Below, piece after piece: positions 43,964 through 50,762 of a stretch of 64,000 bases of DNA; position 1 is the stretch's first letter, and each line of letters starts with the position of its first letter. The stretch is from GCA-016699975 sp964420045 (GTDB lineage Bacteria; Patescibacteriota; Minisyncoccia; Moranbacterales; UBA1568). The notes under the pieces are model-generated. The model was not told where the DNA came from and ran no database searches. It was given only the letters and a program-made list of their open reading frames with translations. The position numbers and the translations under genes were made by a program. Location: the NCBI GenBank assembly GCA_964420045.1, contig CAYQPQ010000001.1, positions 31,479-95,478 on the forward strand, read 5' to 3'.

Positions 43964-43992
43964 AATATACTGAATAACTCGTGAAATGTCAA
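43964..43992 (-). promoter_or_regulatory. Consensus promoter of the RHH two-gene unit
   Basis: On the minus strand TTGACA (43987-43992), a 17-base spacer and TATATT (43964-43969). Leader of about 50 bases with a Shine-Dalgarno sequence, unlike most genes here. Confidence 0.75.
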
Positions 43993-44016
43993 TACTCCGC
44001 GAGAAATCTTGATAAA

Positions 44017-44322
44017 TCACCGAGAGAATCGTTTCCACACGCCCGCAACCGTTTCGGCAATGCGCCGAGAAGAATATCCGTCGGGAAGATCCGACTCGAC
44101 GCGAACATCGGCGATATCGCGCGGAGTGATTTTTTGCGCAGCAAGAAGCGTGTCAACAGCGGGAAGCAGTTTTTCCAAAATCTCTCGATTCGGTTCGATC
44201 CGCATCTTCGCGATTTCTTCCAAACCGCACAACAGAATGACATCGGTCGCCGATTCCTCAACATGAAAGGTTAACTTCCAGGTGCCATCTCTCTGTTTCT
44301 TTATTCCTGATTCTTGATTCAT
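44017..44322 (-). CDS. Short TsaB-like protein
   Basis: 101 residues. The second half (LEKLLPAVDTLLAAQKITPR, DIADVRVESDLPDGYSSRRI) follows the pattern of the N-terminal domain of TsaB, where a LLP-xIxxLL helix precedes L-DLDAIAVS-GPGSFTGLRIG. Here the GPGSFTG loop is replaced by SDLPDGYSS, and the C-terminal half of TsaB is missing. It may be a trimmed partner of the t6A tRNA-modification complex or a diverged relative. It lies 19 bases downstream of the amidase gene's stop in reading order, same strand. Confidence 0.45.
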   Translation of the reverse strand: MNQESGIKKQRDGTWKLTFHVEESATDVILLCGLEEIAKMRIEPNREILEKLLPAVDTLLAAQKITPRDIADVRVESDLPDGYSSRRIAETVAGVWKRFSR

Positions 44323-44341
44323 AGTTCTTCCCTATTCTCCA

Positions 44342-45199
44342 TCAAAGATCTTTGCCGCCAATTTTCTTCCAATTGAATCCCCACGGATCACTCTTTCGTC
44401 CCGGAGCAATATCACTGTGTCCGAGGATGTGTTTAATAGTCTGCCGCGTTTCGATATCGGCGAGGAGCTTCTTGAGCGCGTCGTACTGCGCATCGCTCGG
44501 ACCGCCGTCATCCTTCCCGATCACCTCGATACCGATCGAAAACGCATTCACATTTTTTCGTCCGTCCGGCATTTCCGAGTCCCCGGCGTGATAGGCGATA
44601 TTTTTCTCCTCCACCATTCGATACACCGTCCCGTCCCGCGCCACAAGATAGTGCGGCGACACGCCATAGCTCTTGTAGATATCGATGATTTTCGAAACCG
44701 AGAACGGATCGCCGCCTGTCGCATTGTACGTCGAGTGAATCACGACGGTGTCGATTTTCCGCCCGCTCGATTTGGAAAATCCCCACGACACCAACCGGTT
44801 CTCTATCGAGAATTTCCCGCTCGATTTCGACGTTTCCGATACCATTGCCGAGTCTTCCACATGCTTCACCGGCTCGGTTGATTTCGTCTGCATCGACGGA
44901 GATTCTTCAGACGGAACCGCCGGCGAAACCGTTGTCGGCTCGTCAGACGCATTACTCTCTGCTCCATCATCCGATTCATTGTCGCTCTCCGACTCTCCCG
45001 GCGCGACGTTCCCCGACTCAAGCTCTCTGACAATGCCCTCCGAATCTTCTTTCGAAAGCGATTCCGCCGACATAGCCGACGCATCACTCTCGACCACCTT
45101 CGCCGAACTTCCGCGAAAAAGAAACATGCCCATGCCACCTGAAACCGTCAGAAACAATATAAGAAGCCATGCCCACGGATTTTTGAAAAACTCATTCAT
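44342..45199 (-). CDS. Membrane-anchored N-acetylmuramoyl-L-alanine amidase
   Basis: 285 residues. An N-terminal membrane helix (NPWAWLLILFLTVSGGMGMFLF) leads to an acidic Ser/Glu/Asp-rich linker (about 35-120), then an Amidase_2/PGRP domain: IDTVVIHSTYNATGG (zinc His), SPHYLVARDGTVYRMVEEKN, AYHAGDS, NAFSIGIEVIG and HILGHSDIAPGRKSDPW (zinc His and catalytic region). It cleaves the bond between MurNAc and the peptide stem at the outer face of the membrane. A TGC-TACCAT extended -10 box lies 6 bases before the ATG, so the mRNA may be leaderless. Confidence 0.92.
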   Translation of the reverse strand: MNEFFKNPWAWLLILFLTVSGGMGMFLFRGSSAKVVESDASAMSAESLSKEDSEGIVRELESGNVAPGESESDNESDDGAESNASDEPTTVSPAVPSEESPSMQTKSTEPVKHVEDSAMVSETSKSSGKFSIENRLVSWGFSKSSGRKIDTVVIHSTYNATGGDPFSVSKIIDIYKSYGVSPHYLVARDGTVYRMVEEKNIAYHAGDSEMPDGRKNVNAFSIGIEVIGKDDGGPSDAQYDALKKLLADIETRQTIKHILGHSDIAPGRKSDPWGFNWKKIGGKDL

Positions 45200-45205
45200 G
45201 CCCCT

Positions 45206-45214
45206 ATGGTAGCA
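45206..45214 (-). promoter_or_regulatory. Extended -10 promoter of the amidase gene
   Basis: TGCTACCAT on the minus strand, 6 bases before the ATG at 45199. A TGCTACCAT box also lies ahead of the LTD gene at 46393-46401, which suggests it is a real promoter type here. Confidence 0.45.
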
Positions 45215-45239
45215 AAAACCTTCCCCGAAGAGAAGGTTT
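45214..45239 (-). terminator. Hairpin terminator after the 101-residue membrane protein gene
   Basis: AAACCTTC / GAAGGTTT arms (45232-45239 and 45216-45223 on the minus strand) followed by TTG; a run of five U residues is formed with the arm end. It abuts the amidase promoter. Confidence 0.5.
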
Positions 45240-45284
45240 GGAGAAACAACAAAGCGCGTCTCGAAAAAGAAGTTTCAAACACGA

Positions 45285-45590
45285 TCATTTCCTAAAGACA
45301 CCGGTAAGAACTTGAACACCGCCCATATAGACAAAAGCCGCTATCGAAAGAATGCTCGCCAACGGCAAAAGATACTTTGGCGAAAGAAAAAAGAGGCGCC
45401 AATCAAGAAAGTAAACTATCAATCCGATAACAACCGGGTAAAAAAAGATGAGAAGCATAAAGAGAACATTCCCAACACTCGTCCTTGACCCGGGAGCATC
45501 AAATATCATGGCAGACAACAGAACGAGCATCGGCCACGCCAACAAAGCCAAGCTGAAAAATATCTGCCCGAGAAGAGCAATGAATTTCAT
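45285..45590 (-). CDS. Small three-helix membrane protein
   Basis: 101 residues with three hydrophobic segments (FIALLGQIFFSLALLAWPML, VLFMLLIFFYPVVIGLIVYF, YLLPLASILSIAAFVYMGGV). I do not recognise the family. TATCAT lies just upstream of the ATG. It is one of three consecutive minus-strand genes for small membrane proteins. Confidence 0.55.
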   Translation of the reverse strand: MKFIALLGQIFFSLALLAWPMLVLLSAMIFDAPGSRTSVGNVLFMLLIFFYPVVIGLIVYFLDWRLFFLSPKYLLPLASILSIAAFVYMGGVQVLTGVFRK

Positions 45591-45634
45591 AACATGATAT
45601 GCGAAAATGATTTAGATGGGATTAGCTTCGTGAT

Positions 45635-45916
45635 TCATTTCTTCCTCCCCGTGAGGAAACCGACAATTGCACCCAAGAAGGCGCCAATGCCAAGCGCGAT
45701 GCCGGCGGATTTTTCGGGATTTTGTTTCACATATTCGCGCCCTTCTTCCACCTTTTTCATTGTCGCATCCTTCACATCCCCCGCTTTCTCCAAGATCGCA
45801 TCCTTTGCTTCGCCCGCTTTTTCAGTGATATGCGATTTCATTTCGTTCGCTTTCGCCGTCACTTGGTCTATCCCTTTTTCCACTTCCTTTTTTGTCTGAT
45901 CGAGAAAATCATTCAT
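45635..45916 (-). CDS. YtxH/ElaB/DUF883-like small membrane-associated protein
   Basis: 93 residues: a long amphipathic helix with heptad-like repeats (DQTKKEVEKGIDQVTAKANE, EKAGEAKDAILEKAGDVKDA) and a C-terminal glycine-rich membrane helix (SAGIALGIGAFLGAIVGFLT) ending GRKK. This layout matches ElaB/YqjD (DUF883) and YtxH proteins, linked to stress and ribosome or membrane tethering. An in-frame TTG at 45922 is less likely than the ATG at 45916. Confidence 0.65.
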   Translation of the reverse strand: MNDFLDQTKKEVEKGIDQVTAKANEMKSHITEKAGEAKDAILEKAGDVKDATMKKVEEGREYVKQNPEKSAGIALGIGAFLGAIVGFLTGRKK

Positions 45917-45971
45917 AAACAAAAATTACTTTTTAGAGAGTGCCTACAAAACATATGTTCAGTGTCTGCCA

Positions 45972-46319
45972 TCATCGCCGGGAGAACATCAAAAGAAGCG
46001 CGCCTGTTGCCACAAAGAGCGTCCCAACGACAAGAGACCCCGCTGCGGGTCCCAGACGAAACACTTCAACCAGTGTCATCCCAATGCCAAACACTACGAA
46101 TCCAAATCCGATAAAAAGAAGTACCATGCCCAGTACAAGCTCCCGAATAAACCGCATGACAAACGCGCGGATATCTCCCTCGACGGTCCCAGCAATCGCG
46201 AGCGCTCCGCCCACAACCTCCTTAGCGTGCCGCGACGCGATATCGAGGAGAAGCGAAACCCACGACGACTTCGATTCCTTTTGAGACGACCCTTTTGATT
46301 CTTCTTGTGCATCAGACAT
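45972..46319 (-). CDS. Phage-holin/DUF1469-like membrane protein
   Basis: 115 residues: a charged start (MSDAQEESKGSSQKESKSSW), an amphipathic stretch (LLLDIASRHAKEVVGGALAI), and two membrane helices (LVLGMVLLFIGFGFVVFGIG and AAGSLVVGTLFVATGALLLM). It resembles the holin-like superfamily often beside DUF883 genes, as here. Its role is unknown. It is divergent from the LTD gene, with overlapping promoter regions. Confidence 0.55.
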   Translation of the reverse strand: MSDAQEESKGSSQKESKSSWVSLLLDIASRHAKEVVGGALAIAGTVEGDIRAFVMRFIRELVLGMVLLFIGFGFVVFGIGMTLVEVFRLGPAAGSLVVGTLFVATGALLLMFSRR

Positions 46320-46359
46320 ACGAGATACTCATTGAAAGTGTTTGCTGTCCTTACTGAGA

Positions 46360-46368
46360 AGTATACCA
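46360..46368 (-). promoter_or_regulatory. Extended -10 promoter of the holin-like gene
   Basis: TGGTATACT on the minus strand, leader of about 35 bases. It lies just next to the plus-strand promoter at 46374. Confidence 0.5.
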
Positions 46369-46373
46369 GAATA

Positions 46374-46401
46374 TTGACAAAACAAGAACGGATGCTACCA
46401 T
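46374..46401 (+). promoter_or_regulatory. Promoter of the LTD/PKD gene
   Basis: TTGACA (46374-46379), a 16-base spacer, then TACCAT (46396-46401) with an upstream TGC making an extended -10. Leader of about 70 bases to the ATG at 46477. Confidence 0.5.
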
Positions 46402-46476
46402 GTCCGAAAAATTTGAAACCCCGAAAAGACCCTTCCCTGTTACCTTCTGCTTTGCTGAAACGAACCCGTCGATCCT

Positions 46477-48150
46477 ATGCCCGTCCGTACCGCTCTTTCC
46501 GCATTCATACAACTCGCTGCTCTTTTCGCACTCTCCGTTGGAGGCGTCTTTTTTGTTATTCCGAAAGTCGAAGCAAAAGAGTCTTCATGGAATGTCTTCA
46601 TACACACCGTGCAAACGGCAGGTACGACGACTTCCGAAGACTTCGTTGAAATATACAACAGTGAAGACTGCGCGCTCGACCTCTCCGATTGGAAACTCCG
46701 GAAGCGAACCGCGAGCGGCAGCGAATCATCCGTCAAGGTGTTCGGCGATACGTCAAGTGTACTGCCACCGGGCGAGACGTTCCTCTGGGCAAACTCAACA
46801 AATAGTTTTGCCGATACAATCCGCGCCGCCGAGAAAAGCACCGCCACCCTCACGGACAACAATTCTCTCGCACTCATTGATGCGGACGACACCCTCATTG
46901 ATTCTCTCTCCTGGGGCACAGTCGACAAACCGTTTCGAAGCAACGAACCAAACATTCGAAATCCCGACACGAACGAAATGATCGTCCGCTCATCCAAGAC
47001 CGACACGCCGACAATCGAAAGAACCGTTCTGCCAAACGGGAAAGCATTTGATCACACATTCGCCGATTTTTGCGGTGTTTCCAAAGACCGCGCAAACGAT
47101 GCTCGCGTCGTTCTCTCCGAGATACTCGCCAATCCGACAGGAGACGAATCGACACGCGAATTTATCGAACTCGAGAACAGAAGCGAAAGACAGGTTGATC
47201 TTTCCGGATGGAAACTTCGCGACGCCTCGAAAACCGGGAAGTACACCTTCCCCTCCGAGAGCGCAATTGCGCCGCGCGCATTTCTCACACTCTTCCGATC
47301 CAATTTTGTCTTCGCCCTCAACAATAGCGCCGAGACCGTCACCCTCGAAGATGCGACCGGTGCCACCGCCGACAGCGTCTCTTGGAACAAGACCCGGGAG
47401 GACATCTCCCTCGCTCGAGACGAAAGCCGCTGGCGAAATACCAAATTCCTGACACCCGACAAAGCCAATCGCTTCGGCAATGACCCGTCGGCGAAGACTT
47501 CCGTCCCAAAAACCGGCTTCGCCAAAATTCCAATAGATTTCACAGCAAGTATAAAAGATAAAGACCGCGACAAAACTACCGTCGTCTGGGACTTCGGCGA
47601 CGGACACAAGAGCTACAAGAAAGACACCGTTCACACCTTCGCCAAGACCGGACGATATACCGTGAAGCTCACCTACACCGACGGAGTTGTCGACAAGACA
47701 AAAACATTTCACATCAACATCAAGAAATACAGTGCGCCAAAAGTCCGCATCGTTTCCCTCATGCCAAATCCCCAAGGCACTGATACCGGTCGCGAATACC
47801 TCCTCATTCAGAACAAATCAAAGAAAGAAGTTGATCTCAAAGGATGGATCATCGCCACCAAGTCGAAATTCACTACCAAGCGTTTCGTCAATCACAAGAT
47901 CACCGAGAGTCTCATCATAAAGCCCGGCGCCTCCGTCCGGCTCACGCGAGAGCACGCCGCCTTCATCCTCGGCAATACACGGCAGTACCTGGAACTCCGC
48001 GACCCGCAAGGAAAAACCGTGCAGCACATCCACTACAAGCTCGACAAGAGCGCTCCCAACGATGCCGAGTTTTTCAAAATCCCCGACCATCCCTGGGAGT
48101 GGCGCCTCCCAACACCCACACCGCTTGACGCCACAGCGAGCGTGCAGTAG
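46477..48150 (+). CDS. Secreted protein with lamin-tail domains and a PKD domain
   Basis: 557 residues. A signal peptide (ALSAFIQLAALFALSVGGVF, cleavage after VEA likely) is followed by three lamin-tail (LTD) domains, each with the pattern E-F-(V/I)-E-(I/L)-x-N...D-L-S-(D/G)-W-K-L: about 36-160, 205-315 and 425-535 (the last has EYLLIQNKSKKEVDLKGWII). A PKD domain lies between the second and third (VVWDFGDGHKSYKKDTVHTF). Such proteins are common on CPR cell surfaces, probably for adhesion or linked to nuclease/ComEC-like systems. A transcript with strong folding begins right after the stop. Confidence 0.85.
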   Translation: MPVRTALSAFIQLAALFALSVGGVFFVIPKVEAKESSWNVFIHTVQTAGTTTSEDFVEIYNSEDCALDLSDWKLRKRTASGSESSVKVFGDTSSVLPPGETFLWANSTNSFADTIRAAEKSTATLTDNNSLALIDADDTLIDSLSWGTVDKPFRSNEPNIRNPDTNEMIVRSSKTDTPTIERTVLPNGKAFDHTFADFCGVSKDRANDARVVLSEILANPTGDESTREFIELENRSERQVDLSGWKLRDASKTGKYTFPSESAIAPRAFLTLFRSNFVFALNNSAETVTLEDATGATADSVSWNKTREDISLARDESRWRNTKFLTPDKANRFGNDPSAKTSVPKTGFAKIPIDFTASIKDKDRDKTTVVWDFGDGHKSYKKDTVHTFAKTGRYTVKLTYTDGVVDKTKTFHINIKKYSAPKVRIVSLMPNPQGTDTGREYLLIQNKSKKEVDLKGWIIATKSKFTTKRFVNHKITESLIIKPGASVRLTREHAAFILGNTRQYLELRDPQGKTVQHIHYKLDKSAPNDAEFFKIPDHPWEWRLPTPTPLDATASVQ

Positions 48151-48494
48151 AAAGGAAGTAACGGATCCTTAACAAATTCATTCTTTCAGGTGCGCACTTG
48201 CCTACGAACTCGCATCGATACAACCACACGAGGAGGTTCGTCCGATACCGTCGGCGGACATTCGAGGCAAGGCAAAAACCGGAAATAAGGGTTCGGAAAC
48301 TCTTATCGAAGCTACACGTTTGGCCTCGATAAGACCCATCCACCGAGGACCGCTGGGTCTCCCAGCAAAGGTACCCTCCCATGAAGAAGATCAATTCCGG
48401 CAACACCTAAGGGCGAGTCAGAGCCATTCCGGGGGGGGTTTAGGCTCTTTATGAATTGGAAACTCCCCACACTGTAACTGTAAGGAGATTCTCA

Positions 48495-48557
48495 ATGAAA
48501 AATTGCGGCCCAACCTGTGCACGACAGCGCAACTACTGCGCCACCAACACACCGTAA
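48495..48557 (+). CDS. Possible 20-residue peptide with three cysteines
   Basis: ATG preceded by TAAGGAG with 7 bases between, encoding MKNCGPTCARQRNYCATNTP. The Shine-Dalgarno match is better than at almost any proven gene in this window. Shorter candidates precede it: MKKINSGNT (48381-48410) and MNWKLPTL (48451-48477). It lies within the structured RNA. Chance is possible at this length. Confidence 0.25.
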   Translation: MKNCGPTCARQRNYCATNTP

Positions 48558-48570
48558 GGGGGTCTGCCGA

Positions 48571-48660
48571 ATGACCGATAGCAGGCCGGTCCCCCGATGT
48601 CCTGCGCAACCCCAATACCAAAAGGAGACCTTCTATGGAGGTCAGCAACCTAAACTCTGA
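48571..48660 (+). CDS. Possible 29-residue peptide
   Basis: ATG at 48571 preceded by AAGGGGG with 8 bases between, encoding MTDSRPVPRCPAQPQYQKET and on. The start region sits inside the GGGGG/CCCCC hairpin (48558-48595), which would hide the ribosome-binding site when folded. Confidence 0.2.
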   Translation: MTDSRPVPRCPAQPQYQKETFYGGQQPKL

Positions 48661-48679
48661 GCCGATACACTACGGCTAA
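48635..48679 (+). CDS. Possible 14-residue peptide
   Basis: AAGGAG, 7 bases, then ATG, encoding MEVSNLNSEPIHYG. It overlaps the end of the previous tiny ORF in another frame. It is the third Shine-Dalgarno-led start in 140 bases. Confidence 0.2.
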   Translation: MEVSNLNSEPIHYG

Positions 48680-49058
48680 GCACTGAGCACCTCGGGGCGC
48701 AAGGTACTTGCGTCCCCCGCTGTAGTAAAAGGGGGTTGAAGCAATCCCAAGCTTCTGGCGAAGTCCCCCGTGCAGTTCCCGGGCGGCGCAGAATACGGGC
48801 AAAGTAGCGACACGTGAAATGCTCCTGCGTCCGTCCGACCAATTCATGGATTTCCGACAATGTTCGGAAATTCCAAACCAAACAGCGCAACGCGCTGAGC
48901 GGGGACAACACACTCCCTGCTATGGATTCCAGTTCTGGACGCACAAACTGATCATCTACCGCAAGGCAACAATTCGATCGGTTTCCAAGCTGGAATCCTA
49001 TCTCTCGAGCTCCTTCACGTCTCAATGTTCGACGGCTTCTCCCGGACGTGAAGATCCT

Positions 49059-49120
49059 CTCCCAAAGCATTCATCCCTTGTCGCGGGTTCCGTAGGGTTT
49101 GCTTTGGGAGCTTTTTATTT
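49059..49120 (+). terminator. Terminator of the structured RNA
   Basis: CTCCCAAAGC (49059-49068) pairs perfectly with GCTTTGGGAG (49101-49110), with inner CCC/GGG pairing, followed by CTTTTTATTT. The T-tract is on the plus strand only. It overlaps the stop codon of the convergent RNHCP gene. Confidence 0.8.
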
Positions 49121-49420
49121 CTCCCCGCGAACAATATCCGCCAGCACGCTCATATCATCATCCGCCGCAAGGCGGTTCTTTTTTCCGTATCCGCAAACAA
49201 GGCAATGATGCCGCATTTGCCATTCCCCATGCTCGAGCCATGCTGAAACAGGCGCCATCAATCCGCCGCACGCCGCCGCCCGATCGCCGGGATAGACATC
49301 GACATGCCGGCTCCATAAACACTTCGGACAATGGTTAGTATAGCCATTTCCTTTCACGGAAGCATGGCAATATCCGCACGAGAAATCCTCCGCGCGCTTT
49401 TGAAATCGTTGTGAAGACAT
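49115..49420 (-). CDS. RNHCP domain zinc-binding protein
   Basis: 101 residues: SQRFQKRAEDFSCGYCHASV, KGNGYTNHCPKCLWSRHVDV, YPGDRAAACGGLM, then HHCLVCGYGKKNRLAADDD. This is the RNHCP domain (PF12647), named after its conserved NHCP core, with two CxxC pairs and further Cys/His that probably bind zinc. Function unknown; RNA binding is plausible. The start at 49420 lies 7 bases from the -10 box (49426 is an alternative). It is convergent with the structured RNA, whose terminator covers its stop. Confidence 0.8.
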   Translation of the reverse strand: MSSQRFQKRAEDFSCGYCHASVKGNGYTNHCPKCLWSRHVDVYPGDRAAACGGLMAPVSAWLEHGEWQMRHHCLVCGYGKKNRLAADDDMSVLADIVRGEK

Positions 49421-49427
49421 ACTCATC

Positions 49428-49456
49428 GCTATACCAAGAATTCGACATTCCGTCAA
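49428..49456 (-). promoter_or_regulatory. Promoter of the RNHCP gene, predicted leaderless
   Basis: On the minus strand TTGACG (49451-49456), a 17-base spacer ending TGG, and TATAGC (49428-49433), then 7 bases to the ATG at 49420. Confidence 0.6.
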
Positions 49457-49485
49457 ATTATTCCTCGTGAAAAAGCGCGTGATAC

Positions 49486-49514
49486 TTGACAAAGATGCTT
49501 ATTTGGAGGATAAT
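49486..49514 (+). promoter_or_regulatory. Upstream promoter of the RND operon
   Basis: TTGACA (49486-49491), a 17-base spacer and GATAAT (49509-49514). Leader of about 40 bases. Confidence 0.65.
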
Positions 49515-49521
49515 CGACAGA

Positions 49522-49551
49522 TTGCTCGCATACCCTTTTATTCGACATAAT
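49522..49551 (+). promoter_or_regulatory. Second, near-leaderless promoter of the RND operon
   Basis: TTGCTC (49522-49527), an 18-base spacer and CATAAT (49546-49551), then 10 bases to the ATG at 49562. It lies in tandem with the upstream promoter. Confidence 0.4.
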
Positions 49552-49561
49552 ATACCGCTTT

Positions 49562-50680
49562 ATGAGTCTTCCCTTCTCAATGCCAAAGATGCCAAAGCGC
49601 TCAATGATTGTTCGGACACTTGTGATTTTCCTCATCCTCCTTAGCGGCAGCATCTTCCTTTCAAAGAAAAGTACGTCAGAGCCGCAAGCAAGCCCGTCGG
49701 AAAACACCGAGACGCCTCCGATTCATGTCACCCTCAAAAAGGCTGGCGACCTCAAAACAACCGTCACTACGAATCATCTTCCCGGCGTCATCGTTTCCGA
49801 AAACGAGACAAAAATTTTCGCTGCCGCTTCCGGCACGGTTGCCACAGCTCCATTTGAAGTTGGCGACGCAGTTGCACTCGGAACAGTGCTTTTGCGCATC
49901 GATACGCCATTCATATCGGCAACTTCCAAAGACGGATTGCCGTCGGATACGATTCGACAGGCGGAAATCGCCGTTTCTCTTGCAAAGAAATCCTACAAAG
50001 ATGCCGATCGGCTTGCCGAAAAAGAAAGTACCAAGAGTGTTGCCAATACACTCGCAAGAGACCTCGCCAAACTCCGCCTCGAGAGCGCCGAAATCGCACT
50101 CGAGAATGCTCGAAACAACGCGCTGGTCCGAGCTACGCTCTCCGGTGTCATCTCAAAGAAAAATGTCGCCATCGGAAGCACCGTCTCCCCCGGAACCGAG
50201 CTCTTCACGCTCGCTTCCGGTTCTGCGCCCTCGATACGCTTTCACGTTTCCAATACCATTCATCAGGGACTCTCTCGTGGCGAGAGCATAGCCGTGCATT
50301 CGGGAGAGATATCTTCCGAGGCGCGGATCACCTCCATTGGAGCCGTTGCCGATCCAAGCACGGGGAAATTTCCAGTTGAGGCGAAGCTTGCAAACAGCAA
50401 CCTGCGCGCGGGAACCGTCGCGACGGTCAATCTGACATCGAAAGACACGCTCGCCGAAACACACACATTTTCTCTTCCGCTCTCCGCCATTACCACCGGT
50501 CAAGACGGATCATTCTTCTTTGTTCAAGAATCCGGAAAAGCAAAGAAAGTGAACGCCACATCCATCACGGTCTCAGGAGAAACCGGTATCGTATCGGCGG
50601 ATATTTCGAATGATGCCGAGGTGATCGTCGGGAGCGGAAAAGCCCTCGAAGAAGGAGTGTCAATCGACACCGAGGCATAA
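49562..50680 (+). CDS. RND-type efflux adaptor (periplasmic/membrane fusion protein)
   Basis: 372 residues. An N-terminal membrane helix (SMIVRTLVIFLILLSGSIFL) anchors it. Lipoyl-like half-motifs (SGTVATAPFEVGDAVALGTV and ALVRATLSGVISKKNVAIGSTVSPGTEL) flank a helical hairpin (RQAEIAVSLAKKSYKDADRL and on), then beta-barrel and membrane-proximal domains (FPVEAKLANSNLRAGTVATV). It couples the RND pump encoded 82 bases downstream to its surroundings. The helical hairpin is short, which fits a cell without a TolC-type outer-membrane channel. Substrate unknown. Confidence 0.9.
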   Translation: MSLPFSMPKMPKRSMIVRTLVIFLILLSGSIFLSKKSTSEPQASPSENTETPPIHVTLKKAGDLKTTVTTNHLPGVIVSENETKIFAAASGTVATAPFEVGDAVALGTVLLRIDTPFISATSKDGLPSDTIRQAEIAVSLAKKSYKDADRLAEKESTKSVANTLARDLAKLRLESAEIALENARNNALVRATLSGVISKKNVAIGSTVSPGTELFTLASGSAPSIRFHVSNTIHQGLSRGESIAVHSGEISSEARITSIGAVADPSTGKFPVEAKLANSNLRAGTVATVNLTSKDTLAETHTFSLPLSAITTGQDGSFFFVQESGKAKKVNATSITVSGETGIVSADISNDAEVIVGSGKALEEGVSIDTEA

Positions 50681-50762
50681 CGGCATAACCCAAACACCGA
50701 GAGGTATTTCTCTTTCAAGAAGCAGTCGAAACACAAAAATTCATCCATTATGATTGCCCTAT

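Larger units (their letters stand above)
48154..49120 (+). ncRNA. Candidate large structured RNA, about 950 bases
   Basis: There is no protein gene for 964 bases, yet the stretch is packed with stems. A three-way junction: P1 CTTGCCT/AGGCAAG (48197-48203, 48265-48271), P2 ACGAAC/GTTCGT (48204-48209, 48236-48241), P3 CCGA/TCGG (48242-48254). Hairpins: 48285-48306, 48352-48366 (GCTGGG/CCCAGC), 48420-48448 (AGAGCC/GGCTCT), 48558-48595 (GGGGG/CCCCC), 48694-48717, 48848-48874, 48883-48897, 49013-49053 (CTTCACGTC/GACGTGAAG). Long-range GGATTCCAG (48924) pairs with CTGGAATCC (48990). It ends in an intrinsic terminator. A weak TTGACG-17-TAGAAA promoter (48125-48153) may start it; otherwise it is a 3' extension of the LTD mRNA. 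It matches no class I know. Confidence 0.6.

Noticed and set aside
46400..46981. A plus-strand frame starting MSEKFETPKRP
   Set aside because: It overlaps the LTD gene in another frame and loses protein-like sequence after about 30 residues.
48154..49120. tmRNA or RNase P RNA as the identity of the structured region
   Set aside because: There is no tRNA-like 3' end or tag reading frame ending at a terminator, and no GAGGAAAGUCC-type RNase P core on either strand.
48819..49208. A 129-codon open frame across the end of the structured RNA
   Set aside because: It runs through the terminator hairpin and into the RNHCP gene on the other strand, has no domain-like sequence and no ribosome-binding site.
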